64,000 nt of DNA. Origin: Hymenobacter tibetensis (lineage in GTDB: Bacteria; Bacteroidota; Bacteroidia; Cytophagales; Hymenobacteraceae). Made by a program: the position numbers and the translations under genes. The stretch lies in the NCBI RefSeq assembly GCF_022827545.1, contig NZ_CP094670.1:67838-131837 (forward strand), read 5' to 3'. The first letter of the stretch is position 1. Each line of letters begins with the position of its first letter. The notes below the pieces were generated by a model. The model had not been told where the DNA came from and searched no databases. It saw nothing but the letters and a program-made list of their open reading frames with translations. Of the stretch, positions 27,107 through 35,522 are shown piece after piece.

Positions 27107-28582
27107 ATGAACAACACTACACCTGCGTACCCGGCCCGGCGCCGGCTATTACCAACGCTGGCCGTGCTTGGGCTAACGCTCGGGCTGAGCGTGTCTTCGT
27201 GCAACGATTTTCTCAACGTGCAGCCCCAAGGGCAGCCTGTGGTAACGGAGTTCTTTAAAAACCAGAGCGACGCGGCGGCGGCAGTTAGCTCTTGCTACGC
27301 CAAACTGCGTGAGTACAACTTAGTGGCTTTCAACTGGCTGTCCGTTACCACCCTGCCCTCCGACGATGCCGACAAAGGCAGCGTACCCGGCGACGGTGAC
27401 TACCTCAACGACTATTCTTTCTTCCGCTTCACGGCTACGGCGGGCTCCGCAGAAGGCTACTGGCTCGGGCAATACCAGCAAGTGTTGCTCTGCAACCAAG
27501 TTATCCTCAACGTGCCCAACGTCGATATGGACTCGAACCTCCGCAGCCGCTACGTGGCCGAGGCGCAGTTTCTGCGGGCGCTGGCTTATTTCAACCTGGT
27601 ACGGGCTTACGGAGGCGTCCCGCTGTACACCAAGCCAGCCGTTACCACAGATGAACAGAACATTCCGCGCGCCAGCCGTGACGAGGTGTATGCGCTTGTT
27701 ATCAGTGATCTAACTGCAGCAGCAAGTATTCTGCCAACGTCGTACCCGAACAGCGACGTGGGGCGCGTGACCAAAGGCGCGGCGTTGTCGTTGCTGGCTA
27801 AGGCGCAGCTGTACCAGAAAGACTACGCGGCTTCGCTGGCTGCTTCCGACCAAGTGCTGAACCTGAACTACTCGCTGGTGCCCGATTTCTACCGCATGTT
27901 TCGCATAGAAGGCGAGAACGGGCCGGAGTCGATTTTCGAAGTGCAATGTACCTCGTTGCCTGGCAACTGTGATGTAGCGAACTCCTACTGGGCCGAGGCC
28001 CAAATGGCACGGCCCCAGCTCGGCTGGGGTTTCTGCACACCTTCCGCCGATCTGGCCGCGGCCTTCGAGCCCGGCGACACACGCAAGCTGGGCACCATCA
28101 TGGAGCGCGGCACCACCACCCCCGATGGCGACTTCATCGACAACAGCAACTCCAACGAGCGCTACAACATGAAGGCTTACGTGCCCAACGCGGCCGATAA
28201 ATCGTGCGGCTACGGCCGCGACCAGAACATTCGGGTGCTGCGGTTTGGTGAGGTCTTGCTCCTGAATGCTGAAGCCGCCAACGAGTTAGGGCAATCAGGT
28301 AAAGCACTGGCCGCCGTGAACCGCGTGCGTGCCCGCGCTGGCCTTGCGGCCCTTCCCAATGGCCTTTCTCAAGTGCAGATTCGCCAAGCCGTATGGCAAG
28401 AACGCCGCGTGGAACTAGCTCTGGAATACGGCGACCGGTACTTCGACCTTGTGCGGCAGGGTCGTGCTGCTACTGTGCTAAGAAACCGCGGCTTTGTGGC
28501 AGGTAAAAACGAGGTGTTCCCCATCCCGTTAAGCCAAATCCAACTCAGCGGCGGTAAGCTGACGCAAAACCCGGGGTACTAA
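27107..28582 (+). CDS. SusD/RagB-family lipoprotein (orphan pair)
   Basis: Surface lipoprotein partner of the preceding SusC (491 aa). The leader ends in LSVSS-Cys32, followed by NDFLNVQPQGQPV. TPR-like helices include YVAEAQFLRALAYFNLVRAYGG, then VPLYTKPA, EVYALVISDLTAAASILP and the C-terminal QERRVELALEYGDRYFDLVR and FPIPLSQIQLSGGKLTQNPGY, all family hallmarks. It is followed by 309 bases without genes. Confidence 0.95.
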   Translation: MNNTTPAYPARRRLLPTLAVLGLTLGLSVSSCNDFLNVQPQGQPVVTEFFKNQSDAAAAVSSCYAKLREYNLVAFNWLSVTTLPSDDADKGSVPGDGDYLNDYSFFRFTATAGSAEGYWLGQYQQVLLCNQVILNVPNVDMDSNLRSRYVAEAQFLRALAYFNLVRAYGGVPLYTKPAVTTDEQNIPRASRDEVYALVISDLTAAASILPTSYPNSDVGRVTKGAALSLLAKAQLYQKDYAASLAASDQVLNLNYSLVPDFYRMFRIEGENGPESIFEVQCTSLPGNCDVANSYWAEAQMARPQLGWGFCTPSADLAAAFEPGDTRKLGTIMERGTTTPDGDFIDNSNSNERYNMKAYVPNAADKSCGYGRDQNIRVLRFGEVLLLNAEAANELGQSGKALAAVNRVRARAGLAALPNGLSQVQIRQAVWQERRVELALEYGDRYFDLVRQGRAATVLRNRGFVAGKNEVFPIPLSQIQLSGGKLTQNPGY

Positions 28583-28891
28583 CGCAGGATAGAACCGGAA
28601 GAGCATTTGAAAGTAAGGTTGCTGCTAAGCGAAACCATACCCAGATGCCTTTGGTAATCAGAGCATAGACGATGCTGAGTGTTCGTAACAGAGGATACCC
28701 CCCGTCGTCTCAACGCTCTGGTTCTACTGCTGCGTCACGTTGCCAAGTTCCTTTGCTGCCACATCAGCAAAGCAGTTGTTCGCGCCCGAGTACACGAGTA
28801 GCTGCTTGACTGCCTTGCACAGCTTTCCGGCGGGTTAGCACCTACATTCACTGGCCAGCTGTACTTTTGAAGGCACTTTTTCTCTTCTCCC
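28583..28891. other. Intergenic gap upstream of the PAS pair
   Basis: No gene or strong hairpin was seen in this 309-base gap. Near its right end lies a TACTTTTG octamer, listed separately as a promoter candidate. Confidence 0.5.
28862..28869 (+). promoter_or_regulatory. Candidate Bacteroidota -7 promoter box
   Basis: TACTTTTG matches the Bacteroidota -7 consensus TAnnTTTG exactly and ends 22 bases before the start of the 120-aa gene. No clear TTG -33 element lies at the proper distance, so the call is tentative. Confidence 0.45.
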
Positions 28892-29254
28892 ATGAGCACT
28901 CCAACATTACTGGATGTGAACCTCCAGCAAGTGCCGGACCCTTACTTACACGGTAAGTGGCGCGTTGTCAACAAGGTTCTTAGCCGCGAAGACCCTGCTT
29001 CTGCCTTGGCCCAGGCTACGGAGGTGCATTTAGAGCAACAATACCTCAGCCTCGACAATGCTGGCCAGGCCACCAGCGGCCAGTGGCGGGTGGAGCGCGA
29101 TGCGCTACTAAGCCGCCCTTACTTGCTTTTGCAGCTAGCTGGCCACGAGATAAAGGCGCTAATCACACGGCTGCGCTTTTCGACCGACGGGCACTTTCGC
29201 GCCCTGACCTTGTATTTCCAGTCGGGCCTGGAATTGTTTCTCGTTCAACCCTAA
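28892..29254 (+). CDS. Hypothetical protein coupled to a PAS protein
   Basis: A 120-aa protein with no family I recognise. It has no signal peptide or membrane segment. Its pattern (PYLHGKWRVVNKVLS, ATEVHLEQQYLSLD, RPYLLLQLAGHEIKALI, FRALTLYFQSGLELFLVQP) suggests a small all-beta fold, perhaps a lipocalin-like or META-type barrel, with a strand-helix-poor composition. It ends 11 bases before the PAS protein and shares the upstream promoter candidate, so the two should be cotranscribed. Function unknown. Confidence 0.7.
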   Translation: MSTPTLLDVNLQQVPDPYLHGKWRVVNKVLSREDPASALAQATEVHLEQQYLSLDNAGQATSGQWRVERDALLSRPYLLLQLAGHEIKALITRLRFSTDGHFRALTLYFQSGLELFLVQP

Positions 29255-29265
29255 CCTTTTTTTCA

Positions 29266-30192
29266 ATGCCAACTTCCTCTCCCGAGGTTCAGTTTGAACG
29301 CCTGCAAAGCGCCGTCGATGCGGCTGGTACCGGTACGTGGGACTTTACGCCGCTCACGGGTGCCCTGATTTGGTCGGACCGCTGCAAAGAAATCTTTGGC
29401 TTCGCTCTAGAGCAAGACGTGACGTATGCCCAGTTTCTGGAAGGCGTGCACCCCGACGACCGGGCCCTCACGCAAGCCGCCGTTGACCAGGCGCTGTCCC
29501 CAACCGGTCCCGGCACTTACGCCATCGATTACCGGACGCAGTGGCAGGACCCCGCTACACCCGCCCGCTGGGCTCATGCCACCGGACGCGCGTTCTTTAA
29601 TGCGGAACGCACGCAGGCGCAGCGCTTTATTGGAACCATTACCGACATCACCGAGCAGAAAGTCAACCAGCAGTTGTTGCGCCAGCACGAGGCCGAGCTG
29701 GCCACTATGGCCGACAGTATCGCGCAGCTAGCGTGGATAGCCGACGCGACGGGCAACATCACGTGGTACAACCAACGCTGGTACGAGTACACTGGCACGA
29801 CGGCGGAACAGATGTTGGGCTGGGGCTGGCAGCAAGTGCAGCACCCCGAGTACGTGCACGGCGTGGTGGAACGCTTGCGCCAGGCTTTTGCCGCGGGCAC
29901 TGCCTGGGAAGACACATTCCCACTTCGCGGCCAAGACGGAGTCTACCGCTGGTTTCTCTCGCGGGCCGTGCCCTTGCGGGACGAGCATGGCCACGTGTTG
30001 CGCTGGTTTGGCACCAACACCGACGTCACCCAGATGCGGCAGCTCCAAGAGCAGTTGACGCAGGCCTACGAAGACCTGGAAGTGAAAGTCACGTTCCGTA
30101 CGCTGCAGCTCGAACACGAAGTTCAGCAACTCCGGGCGCAGCTAGCCGCTGGGGTATCAACTCCACTTGTGCCCCCCACGCCCCTTCAGTAG
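29266..30192 (+). CDS. Double-PAS sensor protein without an output domain
   Basis: Cytoplasmic 308-aa protein with two PAS domains: about 8-130 (FERLQSAVDAAGTGTWDFTP; FIGTITDITEQKV) and about 140-270 (IAQLAWIADATGNITWYNQRW; RWFGTNTDVTQMRQL). A coiled coil of about 35 residues follows (LEVKVTFRTLQLEHEVQQLR) and the protein ends there. No histidine-kinase, GGDEF, PP2C or other output domain is present, although the coiled coil sits where a kinase dimerisation helix would begin. The start at 29266 was chosen because the PAS fold begins there; upstream in-frame codons overlap the preceding gene. It is convergent with an RsbQ-like hydrolase and is followed by a classical terminator. Confidence 0.85.
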   Translation: MPTSSPEVQFERLQSAVDAAGTGTWDFTPLTGALIWSDRCKEIFGFALEQDVTYAQFLEGVHPDDRALTQAAVDQALSPTGPGTYAIDYRTQWQDPATPARWAHATGRAFFNAERTQAQRFIGTITDITEQKVNQQLLRQHEAELATMADSIAQLAWIADATGNITWYNQRWYEYTGTTAEQMLGWGWQQVQHPEYVHGVVERLRQAFAAGTAWEDTFPLRGQDGVYRWFLSRAVPLRDEHGHVLRWFGTNTDVTQMRQLQEQLTQAYEDLEVKVTFRTLQLEHEVQQLRAQLAAGVSTPLVPPTPLQ

Positions 30193-30209
30193 CACGGTTC
30201 CTGCTTGCT

Positions 30210-30237
30210 AAAAGCCTCTCTTACGAGAGGCTTTTTT
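30210..30237 (+). terminator. Intrinsic terminator with T-run
   Basis: A 4-base-loop hairpin (stem bases about 30210-30220 with 30225-30235) is followed by a run of six Ts. It begins 18 bases after the PAS gene and, because the stem is preceded by As, can serve the convergent hydrolase gene too. Confidence 0.85.
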
Positions 30238-30330
30238 ATGCCTGCATCGTTGTCTTCTTGTACGAAGCTGGTTTGGTGTACCCTGCAGGAATTCGCTCAA
30301 CGAAGGCACCGCTTGATGACCAGACTAGCA

Positions 30331-31227
30331 TTAAACAGCCAAAAAAGCGTCCATAGCAGCCAACGTTTCCAGCGGGGCACTCAGGTGCGGGCAATGGCCG
30401 GTGGTACTAAGCTGTACTAGCGTTGCCTCGGGAAGGTGAGCTAACAAGTAGTCGCCGACTTCCGATGGGGCTGCCATATCCTGCGAGCATTGCACCAGCA
30501 AGGTCGGCACTGGTACGTAAGCTAGGTCGGCGCGACAATCCGAGAAAAAGCTGACGCGCGCGAAATGCTGGGCAATGTGCGAATCGGCATTGCAGAAATG
30601 CTGGGCGAGTTCCTTGGACAGCAGGTCGTGGTTTTCGGTTCCCAGCAACATACCGGCGAACAGGTTGGCCCAACTATCATGATTGACTTGCATCAGCCCC
30701 AAGAGTTGCTCGACGTCTTCCCGACTGAAGCCCCCGTAATAGTCGTCTTCAATGAGGAAATGAGGAGAAGCTGCCAAGGCAACCAAGTGGCTGAAATACT
30801 GCGGCGCGGCAATGGTAGCGAGCATAGCAATACTGGCGCCGATGGAGTGGCCAACCAGAGTAACCTCGCGCAGGTCCAGCGCCTGACAGATTTCCAGGAC
30901 GTCCTGCACGTAGCCAGCCAGCGAAGAATAGCGCTCAGGCGTGTAGGCACTGAAATCGGAACCGCCGGAGCCCACGTAATCAAAAAGCACCAAGCGGTAG
31001 CGCGTGGACAGAGCCGCCGTCAGGCGATGCCAGATATGTTGGCTGCAGCCGAAGCCGTTGCAGAGTAGCAGTACCTGCTTGCCGTGCCCAAATACGCGCA
31101 CGTTGTTGCGCTCAAGAACAACGTTAGGGAGAGTATATCCGACGGCTGCGGGATGGGAAACCAGATCTGGAAAACGATTGGCGACTTTGTCCGCACAGTT
31201 GGCTAGCGGAACAGTAAAGGCAGTCAT
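30331..31227 (-). CDS. Alpha/beta hydrolase of the RsbQ / D14 / KAI2 type
   Basis: Cytoplasmic alpha/beta hydrolase of 298 aa. The oxyanion strand VLLLCNGFGCSQHIWHRL and the opening NVVLERNNVRVFGHGK closely follow the pattern of Bacillus RsbQ, which activates the PAS-containing phosphatase RsbP, and of the plant receptors D14/KAI2. The catalytic Ser lies in VGHSIGAS (around 30845), the Asp in CSQDMAAP and the His in TTGHCPHLSAP. The ATG at 31227 was preferred over a TTG 21 bases upstream. It converges on a PAS-only protein 140 bases away, which echoes the RsbP-RsbQ pairing; a functional link is inference. Confidence 0.8.
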   Translation of the reverse strand: MTAFTVPLANCADKVANRFPDLVSHPAAVGYTLPNVVLERNNVRVFGHGKQVLLLCNGFGCSQHIWHRLTAALSTRYRLVLFDYVGSGGSDFSAYTPERYSSLAGYVQDVLEICQALDLREVTLVGHSIGASIAMLATIAAPQYFSHLVALAASPHFLIEDDYYGGFSREDVEQLLGLMQVNHDSWANLFAGMLLGTENHDLLSKELAQHFCNADSHIAQHFARVSFFSDCRADLAYVPVPTLLVQCSQDMAAPSEVGDYLLAHLPEATLVQLSTTGHCPHLSAPLETLAAMDAFLAV

Positions 31228-31324
31228 CGATAAAAAAGCGTGATACAAAACGGATAATAACTATAAAGATGAGCATACTTTGGTCTACACGGCAACATAT
31301 ACTGCTGATACAAGCACGATAACA

Positions 31325-31708
31325 CTACTTTTCTTTCTGAGAAAACCCGCTTTGCCGCTCCTGCGCTTTATAATCGGTGAGTAAATAGTTAGTCAGTGCC
31401 AAAGCGAAAAAGCCAACGAAGAAGCGGCGAGCGTTACGTTGCTTCAAGGCCCCCGTTATGTAGGGCGCCACTAGCAGGGCTGGCAGCATGGGCCTTTCCA
31501 ACTGGCCGTGTACGCGGAAAGGAACAACCTTCTTGAGGGCGTAGGGCTGGTCGGTCAGCGAATTGAGGAGGGCCTGGTTGCAGGCGAAAACGTAGCAGAG
31601 CGTTTTGGCCGGTCCGTGCAGCTTGAACAGGGAAGGAGCTAAGGCCTGTAAAATAATAAAGCCGTAGTCGATGGCGCCGTGCAGCCGCGGGCCGATAGGA
31701 GGGGGCAT
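31325..31708 (-). CDS. Hypothetical membrane protein
   Basis: A 127-aa protein with three likely membrane segments: IDYGFIILQALAPSLF, MLPALLVAPYITGAL and FFVGFFALALTNYLLTDY, joined by basic loops (ALKQRNARR). I do not recognise a characterised family. The ATG at 31708 was used; a GTG 12 bases upstream is possible. It lies 97 bases upstream of the RsbQ-like gene on the same strand and could be cotranscribed with it. Confidence 0.65.
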   Translation of the reverse strand: MPPPIGPRLHGAIDYGFIILQALAPSLFKLHGPAKTLCYVFACNQALLNSLTDQPYALKKVVPFRVHGQLERPMLPALLVAPYITGALKQRNARRFFVGFFALALTNYLLTDYKAQERQSGFSQKEK

Positions 31709-32571
31709 GATAGGAACCACTGGTGTCCCGTATCTAACGAGCCGAATAGGGAGGCGGGTTGCGGACCCGCCAAGAGAGCAGAGCCACGGCCACCCGAAAG
31801 CGTTAGCGGAACCAGGAAACCACCCAGTACCAAGCGTGCAGGGCGCACCAGCCCATGCTTAGCAGTAGTAAAGTGGCAATGAAACGAGCAAGATGCTCGT
31901 GAACTAGTTCTTTGTATTGGTGATAATAGCGCCTAATCATATGCTTTCCACTAAAGCCCCAGCTGCGCAGAGGCTTCATTTGCTTTATATACAGACCAAG
32001 GTATTCACTTCCTCTCTGCTAGTCAAGCTTGAAACCACAAGCCTACTTTCCACTTCCGGCGGCGCAAGGGCAAGACACCAACGCTCAGGTAGTGTACATG
32101 GGCGCTCTGCTTACCTTACGTTCAGGACCTTACCACGAGCAAGGCGCTGCGTTTTACTATACGTTCTTGGAGCCGGTAGTGGATTGGTGCTGTGGTCGAC
32201 GACGAGCAAGGACGGCGGTGATTCCCGACGATTTCTATCCCTGAAAGTAAGATGTTATGGTTTTGCGACCTTTTGGGCGCGGCCGTATCAGGGTGCAGAA
32301 TTCGGGGTTGGATGGCGCTACATCCTCTTCGCCAGGATTGTCTGATACATCTTATCCTCGGAAGTAAACACTACTACTAGTTAGGTATGAAAGCCAAGCA
32401 ACGAGCACTACCCAGTCGATTTATTAGGCATCATCCTTACTACAACTCGTGCTCATACTAAGTAAGGATGATGAAAGTGTTGGCAGTGTCGCCGCTGCGT
32501 GAATGCCACACGTTGCCCCGCTCAAACTTCAACGGGTTGTTTCAGCTTACTACCCAAGCAGAAGCCTTGTT
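31709..32571. other. Gene-poor stretch with doubtful open frames
   Basis: This 860-base stretch is flanked by the membrane-protein gene (minus) and an AraC regulator (plus). Open frames (31917-32345, 32029-32244) give no recognisable protein. Two adjoining frames near 32090-32260 have protein-like composition and could be the ruins of a frameshifted gene, but I cannot name it. Confidence 0.4.
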
Positions 32572-33483
32572 ATGACTATACACCAGCAGAAGTTAGCCGA
32601 CTATTACGCCCACCAGCCCGCACAGTTATCCAACGCTACCTGGCCGAGTGGGGGGCACTTTCGGGCGTGGCGGCTAGAGGAGTTTCTCGCCGACTTCGAG
32701 TTGATGGGCGTCTACAGCCGCAAGGATTTTTTTAAGGTCACCCTCAGTACCGGACCCTCCACCTACCACTACGCGCACCAGCGCTTGGAGCTAGCCCCCG
32801 ATGAACCCGCCTTGGTGTTTACCAACACGCAGATACCTTACGCCTGGGAATTGCCCGCCGCTGCTACCTGTCGGGGCTATTGCTGCGTTTTCACCGAGGA
32901 GTTTGTGCCGACACGTACGCTCATGCGGCCGGCCGATTGGGCGGTGTTCGCGCCCGACCAACCCAGTTTTTTTCGCCTCACGCCCGACCAGCACGCCGGG
33001 TTTGTGCGCTTGTTCGAGCAGATGCTCGTCGAACAGGATTCCGACTACCCCGCCAAAGACGAGCTGCTGTACCACTACCTGATGACGTGCATCCACGGGG
33101 CCTTGAAACTGGCTCCTGTGGAAGAAGCGCGCACTATCAGCGGCCCCGAGCGTCTGGTGGCCGCCTTCCACACGCTGCTAGCCCGCCAGTACCCCATCGT
33201 GACGCCAGCCCGGCGCTTGGAACTGCGCACGCCCGCCGATTTTGCCGACCGCCTGGCCGTGCACGTCAACTACCTCAACCGCGTGCTGAAGGCTGCCACC
33301 GGCAAGCCTACGTCCCACCTGCTGGCCGAGCGTCTGGTGCAGGAAGCCCGTACCCTGCTGCTGCATACCGACTGGCCCATTAGCCGCATCGGCTACTGCC
33401 TGGGCTTCGAGGAGCCCACGCATTTCGCCCAGTTGTTTCGCAAAGTGGCTGGCTGCGCGCCCTCCGCCCTGCGGCGGGTTTGA
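32572..33483 (+). CDS. AraC-family transcriptional regulator
   Basis: Regulator of 303 aa with an N-terminal cupin-like domain (about 20-150: HFRAWRLEEFL, RKDFFKVTLSTG, EPALVFTNTQIPYAW) and a C-terminal AraC double HTH (about 205-303: FADRLAVHVNYLNRVLKAAT, then ISRIGYCLGFEEPTHFAQLF and RKVAGCAPSALRRV). The ATG at 32572 was chosen because the upstream in-frame extension lacks family sequence. Regulators of this type in Bacteroidota usually activate an adjacent oxidoreductase. Its stop codon lies inside the first copy of a 14-bp direct repeat that precedes an SDR gene. Confidence 0.88.
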   Translation: MTIHQQKLADYYAHQPAQLSNATWPSGGHFRAWRLEEFLADFELMGVYSRKDFFKVTLSTGPSTYHYAHQRLELAPDEPALVFTNTQIPYAWELPAAATCRGYCCVFTEEFVPTRTLMRPADWAVFAPDQPSFFRLTPDQHAGFVRLFEQMLVEQDSDYPAKDELLYHYLMTCIHGALKLAPVEEARTISGPERLVAAFHTLLARQYPIVTPARRLELRTPADFADRLAVHVNYLNRVLKAATGKPTSHLLAERLVQEARTLLLHTDWPISRIGYCLGFEEPTHFAQLFRKVAGCAPSALRRV

Positions 33484-33511
33484 TTGGCGTCGGCATTGGT
33501 TTGATTGGCGT
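33477..33511. repeat. Direct repeat with 21-bp period, candidate AraC operator
   Basis: GGTTTGATTGGCGT occurs exactly at 33477-33490 and again at 33498-33511, a start-to-start distance of 21 bases, two helical turns. AraC proteins bind two direct-repeat half-sites spaced 21 bp. The second copy ends 25 bases before a TAnnTTTG promoter box, the place where an activator would touch RNA polymerase. Confidence 0.6.
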
Positions 33512-33535
33512 TAGCAGGCCCATAGGGGGCCAAAC

Positions 33536-33543
33536 TACTTTTG
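33536..33543 (+). promoter_or_regulatory. Candidate -7 promoter box of the SDR gene
   Basis: TACTTTTG fits the Bacteroidota -7 consensus TAnnTTTG and lies 55 bases before the SDR start. No TTG -33 element sits at the normal distance, consistent with dependence on an activator bound at the direct repeats upstream. Confidence 0.55.
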
Positions 33544-33598
33544 TAGAGCAAACAGGACCTCCGTCCCTGAGCCAATCAACCCACTGAGTAATAGCCCT

Positions 33599-34426
33599 AT
33601 GAAAACCTGGTTTATCACCGGCACCTCCGCCGGCTTCGGCCGTCTACTAACCGAAAAACTCCTGGCCCGTGGCGAGCGAGTGGCCGCCACGCTCCGCAAA
33701 CCCGACGCCCTCCACGACCTGCAAGCTCAATACGGCGAGCAACTCTGGGTGGCCGCTCTGGACGTAACCGATACGGCGGCCGTGCGCCAAGTTATCGGGC
33801 AAGCTTTCGCCGACCTAGGCCGCATCGACGTGGTAGTCAACAACGCCGCCTACGCCTTGTTCGGTGCGGGCGAGGAAGCCGACGACGAGCAGATTCAGCA
33901 GCAGTTAGCCACCAACCTGACGGGCTCTATGCAGGTTATCCGGGCCGCGCTGCCCCACCTGCGGGCCCAGGGCGGCGGGCGCATCCTGCAGCTTTCGTCT
34001 GAAGGTGGGCAGATTGCCTACCCGAACTTTGGCTACTACCACGCCACCAAATGGGGCATCGAGGGCTACGTGGAAGCTGTGGCTCAGGAAGTTGCGCCGT
34101 TCGGTATCGAGTTTACGCTGGTGGAGCCCGGTCCGGCCCGCACGAGCTTCGGTAGCGGACTAGTCCACGCAACGCCCCTGCCTGAATACGAGGCCACGCC
34201 CGCCGGCGACGTCCGCCGCGGCGTGAGCGACGGCAGCTTTGCCATAACCGGCGACCCGGTCAAAATGGTCGACGCCATGCTCGATTCCGTAGACCAACGC
34301 CCCGCCCCGCGGCGGCTAACGCTCGGGCGCGAGGCCTACACTAAAATCCGAGCAGCTTTGGTACAGCGCCTAGCGGAGCTAGATGTGCAACAAGCCGTGG
34401 CCTTTTCCACCGAGATTGACGAGTAA
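33599..34426 (+). CDS. Short-chain dehydrogenase/reductase
   Basis: Classical SDR oxidoreductase of 275 aa, NADP(H)- or NAD(H)-dependent. Coenzyme loop ITGTSAGFGRLL at the N-terminus, NNAAYALFG structural motif, catalytic Ser in LQLSSEGGQ and the Tyr-x-x-x-Lys pair in YYHATKWGIEG are all present, followed by VEPGPARTSFG. The TSxGFG variant of the glycine motif is typical of a Bacteroidota/actinobacterial SDR group often encoded beside an AraC regulator. Substrate cannot be predicted. It is likely the target of the AraC regulator encoded directly upstream. Confidence 0.9.
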   Translation: MKTWFITGTSAGFGRLLTEKLLARGERVAATLRKPDALHDLQAQYGEQLWVAALDVTDTAAVRQVIGQAFADLGRIDVVVNNAAYALFGAGEEADDEQIQQQLATNLTGSMQVIRAALPHLRAQGGGRILQLSSEGGQIAYPNFGYYHATKWGIEGYVEAVAQEVAPFGIEFTLVEPGPARTSFGSGLVHATPLPEYEATPAGDVRRGVSDGSFAITGDPVKMVDAMLDSVDQRPAPRRLTLGREAYTKIRAALVQRLAELDVQQAVAFSTEIDE

Positions 34427-34443
34427 ACAAAGAGCTTAAATAC

Positions 34444-34494
34444 CAGTCAGACCCCGTCACGCAGCGTTTTATGCTGCCTGACGGGGTCTGACTG
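34444..34494. terminator. Bidirectional terminator between convergent genes
   Basis: Outer arms 34444-34459 and 34479-34494 pair over 16 bp, and inner bases 34461-34465 pair with 34473-34477. It lies exactly between the convergent SDR and saccharopine-dehydrogenase-like genes and serves both. Confidence 0.75.
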
Positions 34495-34514
34495 ATGAAA
34501 AACCTATACCAGCA

Positions 34515-35522
34515 TTAGAGCACATCCAGCGTCAATACTTGGCCACCAATCTCTCGTAAGCGGGCAAAATAGACAGCGGGTTCAAGCAATTGGTAGGGGA
34601 AATACAATCCTGCTGGGGCAGCTGGCTTCCCGTCAAGCCCTAACAGTCGCTCCAGAACCATGGCCACGCCTAGCCCCGTCAGCGGCATTTGCCCCTGCGG
34701 GTGGACCACCGCGTGCCGCGTGCGCAACAGCTGACCCGCGTGGTCTTCTCCTGCCAGCTCGATGATGATTTCGGTGGACATTGGCTCGCCGCGGCGGCGA
34801 GTGGAACTTACGCCTAACGCAAGCTTGAAGTGCACATTCAGCGCATCGGTAGCAGTAGCCAACCCTAGCACGTCGTAGACCGAGAAGGTCGACGCTTCCA
34901 TCTCAGTGCCGTCTGCGGCGCGGAACGAGGTGCGGGCTTCGTCGCCCACGCACCAAGTAAAGGCCCCGTCGCGGCGCGTGAGGGCCGCAGGCACGGTCTT
35001 GGTTTGGCGCTCTAAGTCGGCGTAGGCGGCTGGGCCAGCAGCATCCTGCTCGTCAAGCAGCGCGCCGATGGTGATGTCGTGCACCCGCCCGAAGGCCTTG
35101 GCGAACTCCAGCGTGGGAATGGTGGTGGCTCCCACCAGCCACTCCGTGCCCAAAACGACCGGTGCAGCCTGCGGCCGGTGGATGTACGCTGCCACTTCAG
35201 GGCCCATTTCAATGATGCCGGGTGAAATGCTGAGGTGCGGCACGCCACGGGTTTGGGCAAACCGGAGCGCCGCAACTTTGTCGTCGGTAAACAACACAGC
35301 TACGGCACTGACTGGCCGCTCGCCGAGGCCCAAGTCAGTTGCGTCAAGCTGCAGCGCTACGCCCTCCGCCCCGCCAATTTCAGCCGCGGCTTCCTGCGCT
35401 CGGGCTAGGTCGCGCCCGCCGAGCAAGAGAGGAACCTCGGGATGCGCGGCGTGCAGCAAACGGGCCGCCCAGCGGCCAACAATACCAGAACCGCCGACTA
35501 AGAGAATGGGAGCTAGTGCCAT
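34515..35522 (-). CDS. Saccharopine-dehydrogenase-like NAD(P)-binding protein
   Basis: A 335-aa cytoplasmic protein with a Rossmann opening (ILLVGGSGIVGRWAARLL) and the fold layout of the saccharopine dehydrogenase / trans-acting enoyl reductase family. The start at 35522 places the Rossmann strand at residue 5; a longer frame reaching 35669 adds about 49 residues not part of the fold. The later SVYDVLGLATATDALNVHF and the TRHAVVHPQGQMPLTG segments are typical of this uncharacterised subgroup. The reaction is unknown; it may reduce a carbonyl or imine. Confidence 0.8.
   Translation of the reverse strand: MALAPILLVGGSGIVGRWAARLLHAAHPEVPLLLGGRDLARAQEAAAEIGGAEGVALQLDATDLGLGERPVSAVAVLFTDDKVAALRFAQTRGVPHLSISPGIIEMGPEVAAYIHRPQAAPVVLGTEWLVGATTIPTLEFAKAFGRVHDITIGALLDEQDAAGPAAYADLERQTKTVPAALTRRDGAFTWCVGDEARTSFRAADGTEMEASTFSVYDVLGLATATDALNVHFKLALGVSSTRRRGEPMSTEIIIELAGEDHAGQLLRTRHAVVHPQGQMPLTGLGVAMVLERLLGLDGKPAAPAGLYFPYQLLEPAVYFARLREIGGQVLTLDVL

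Noticed and set aside
31917..32345. 142-aa plus-strand open frame
   Set aside because: No family resemblance, low-complexity basic composition and no start context. At most the area hides a frameshifted remnant.
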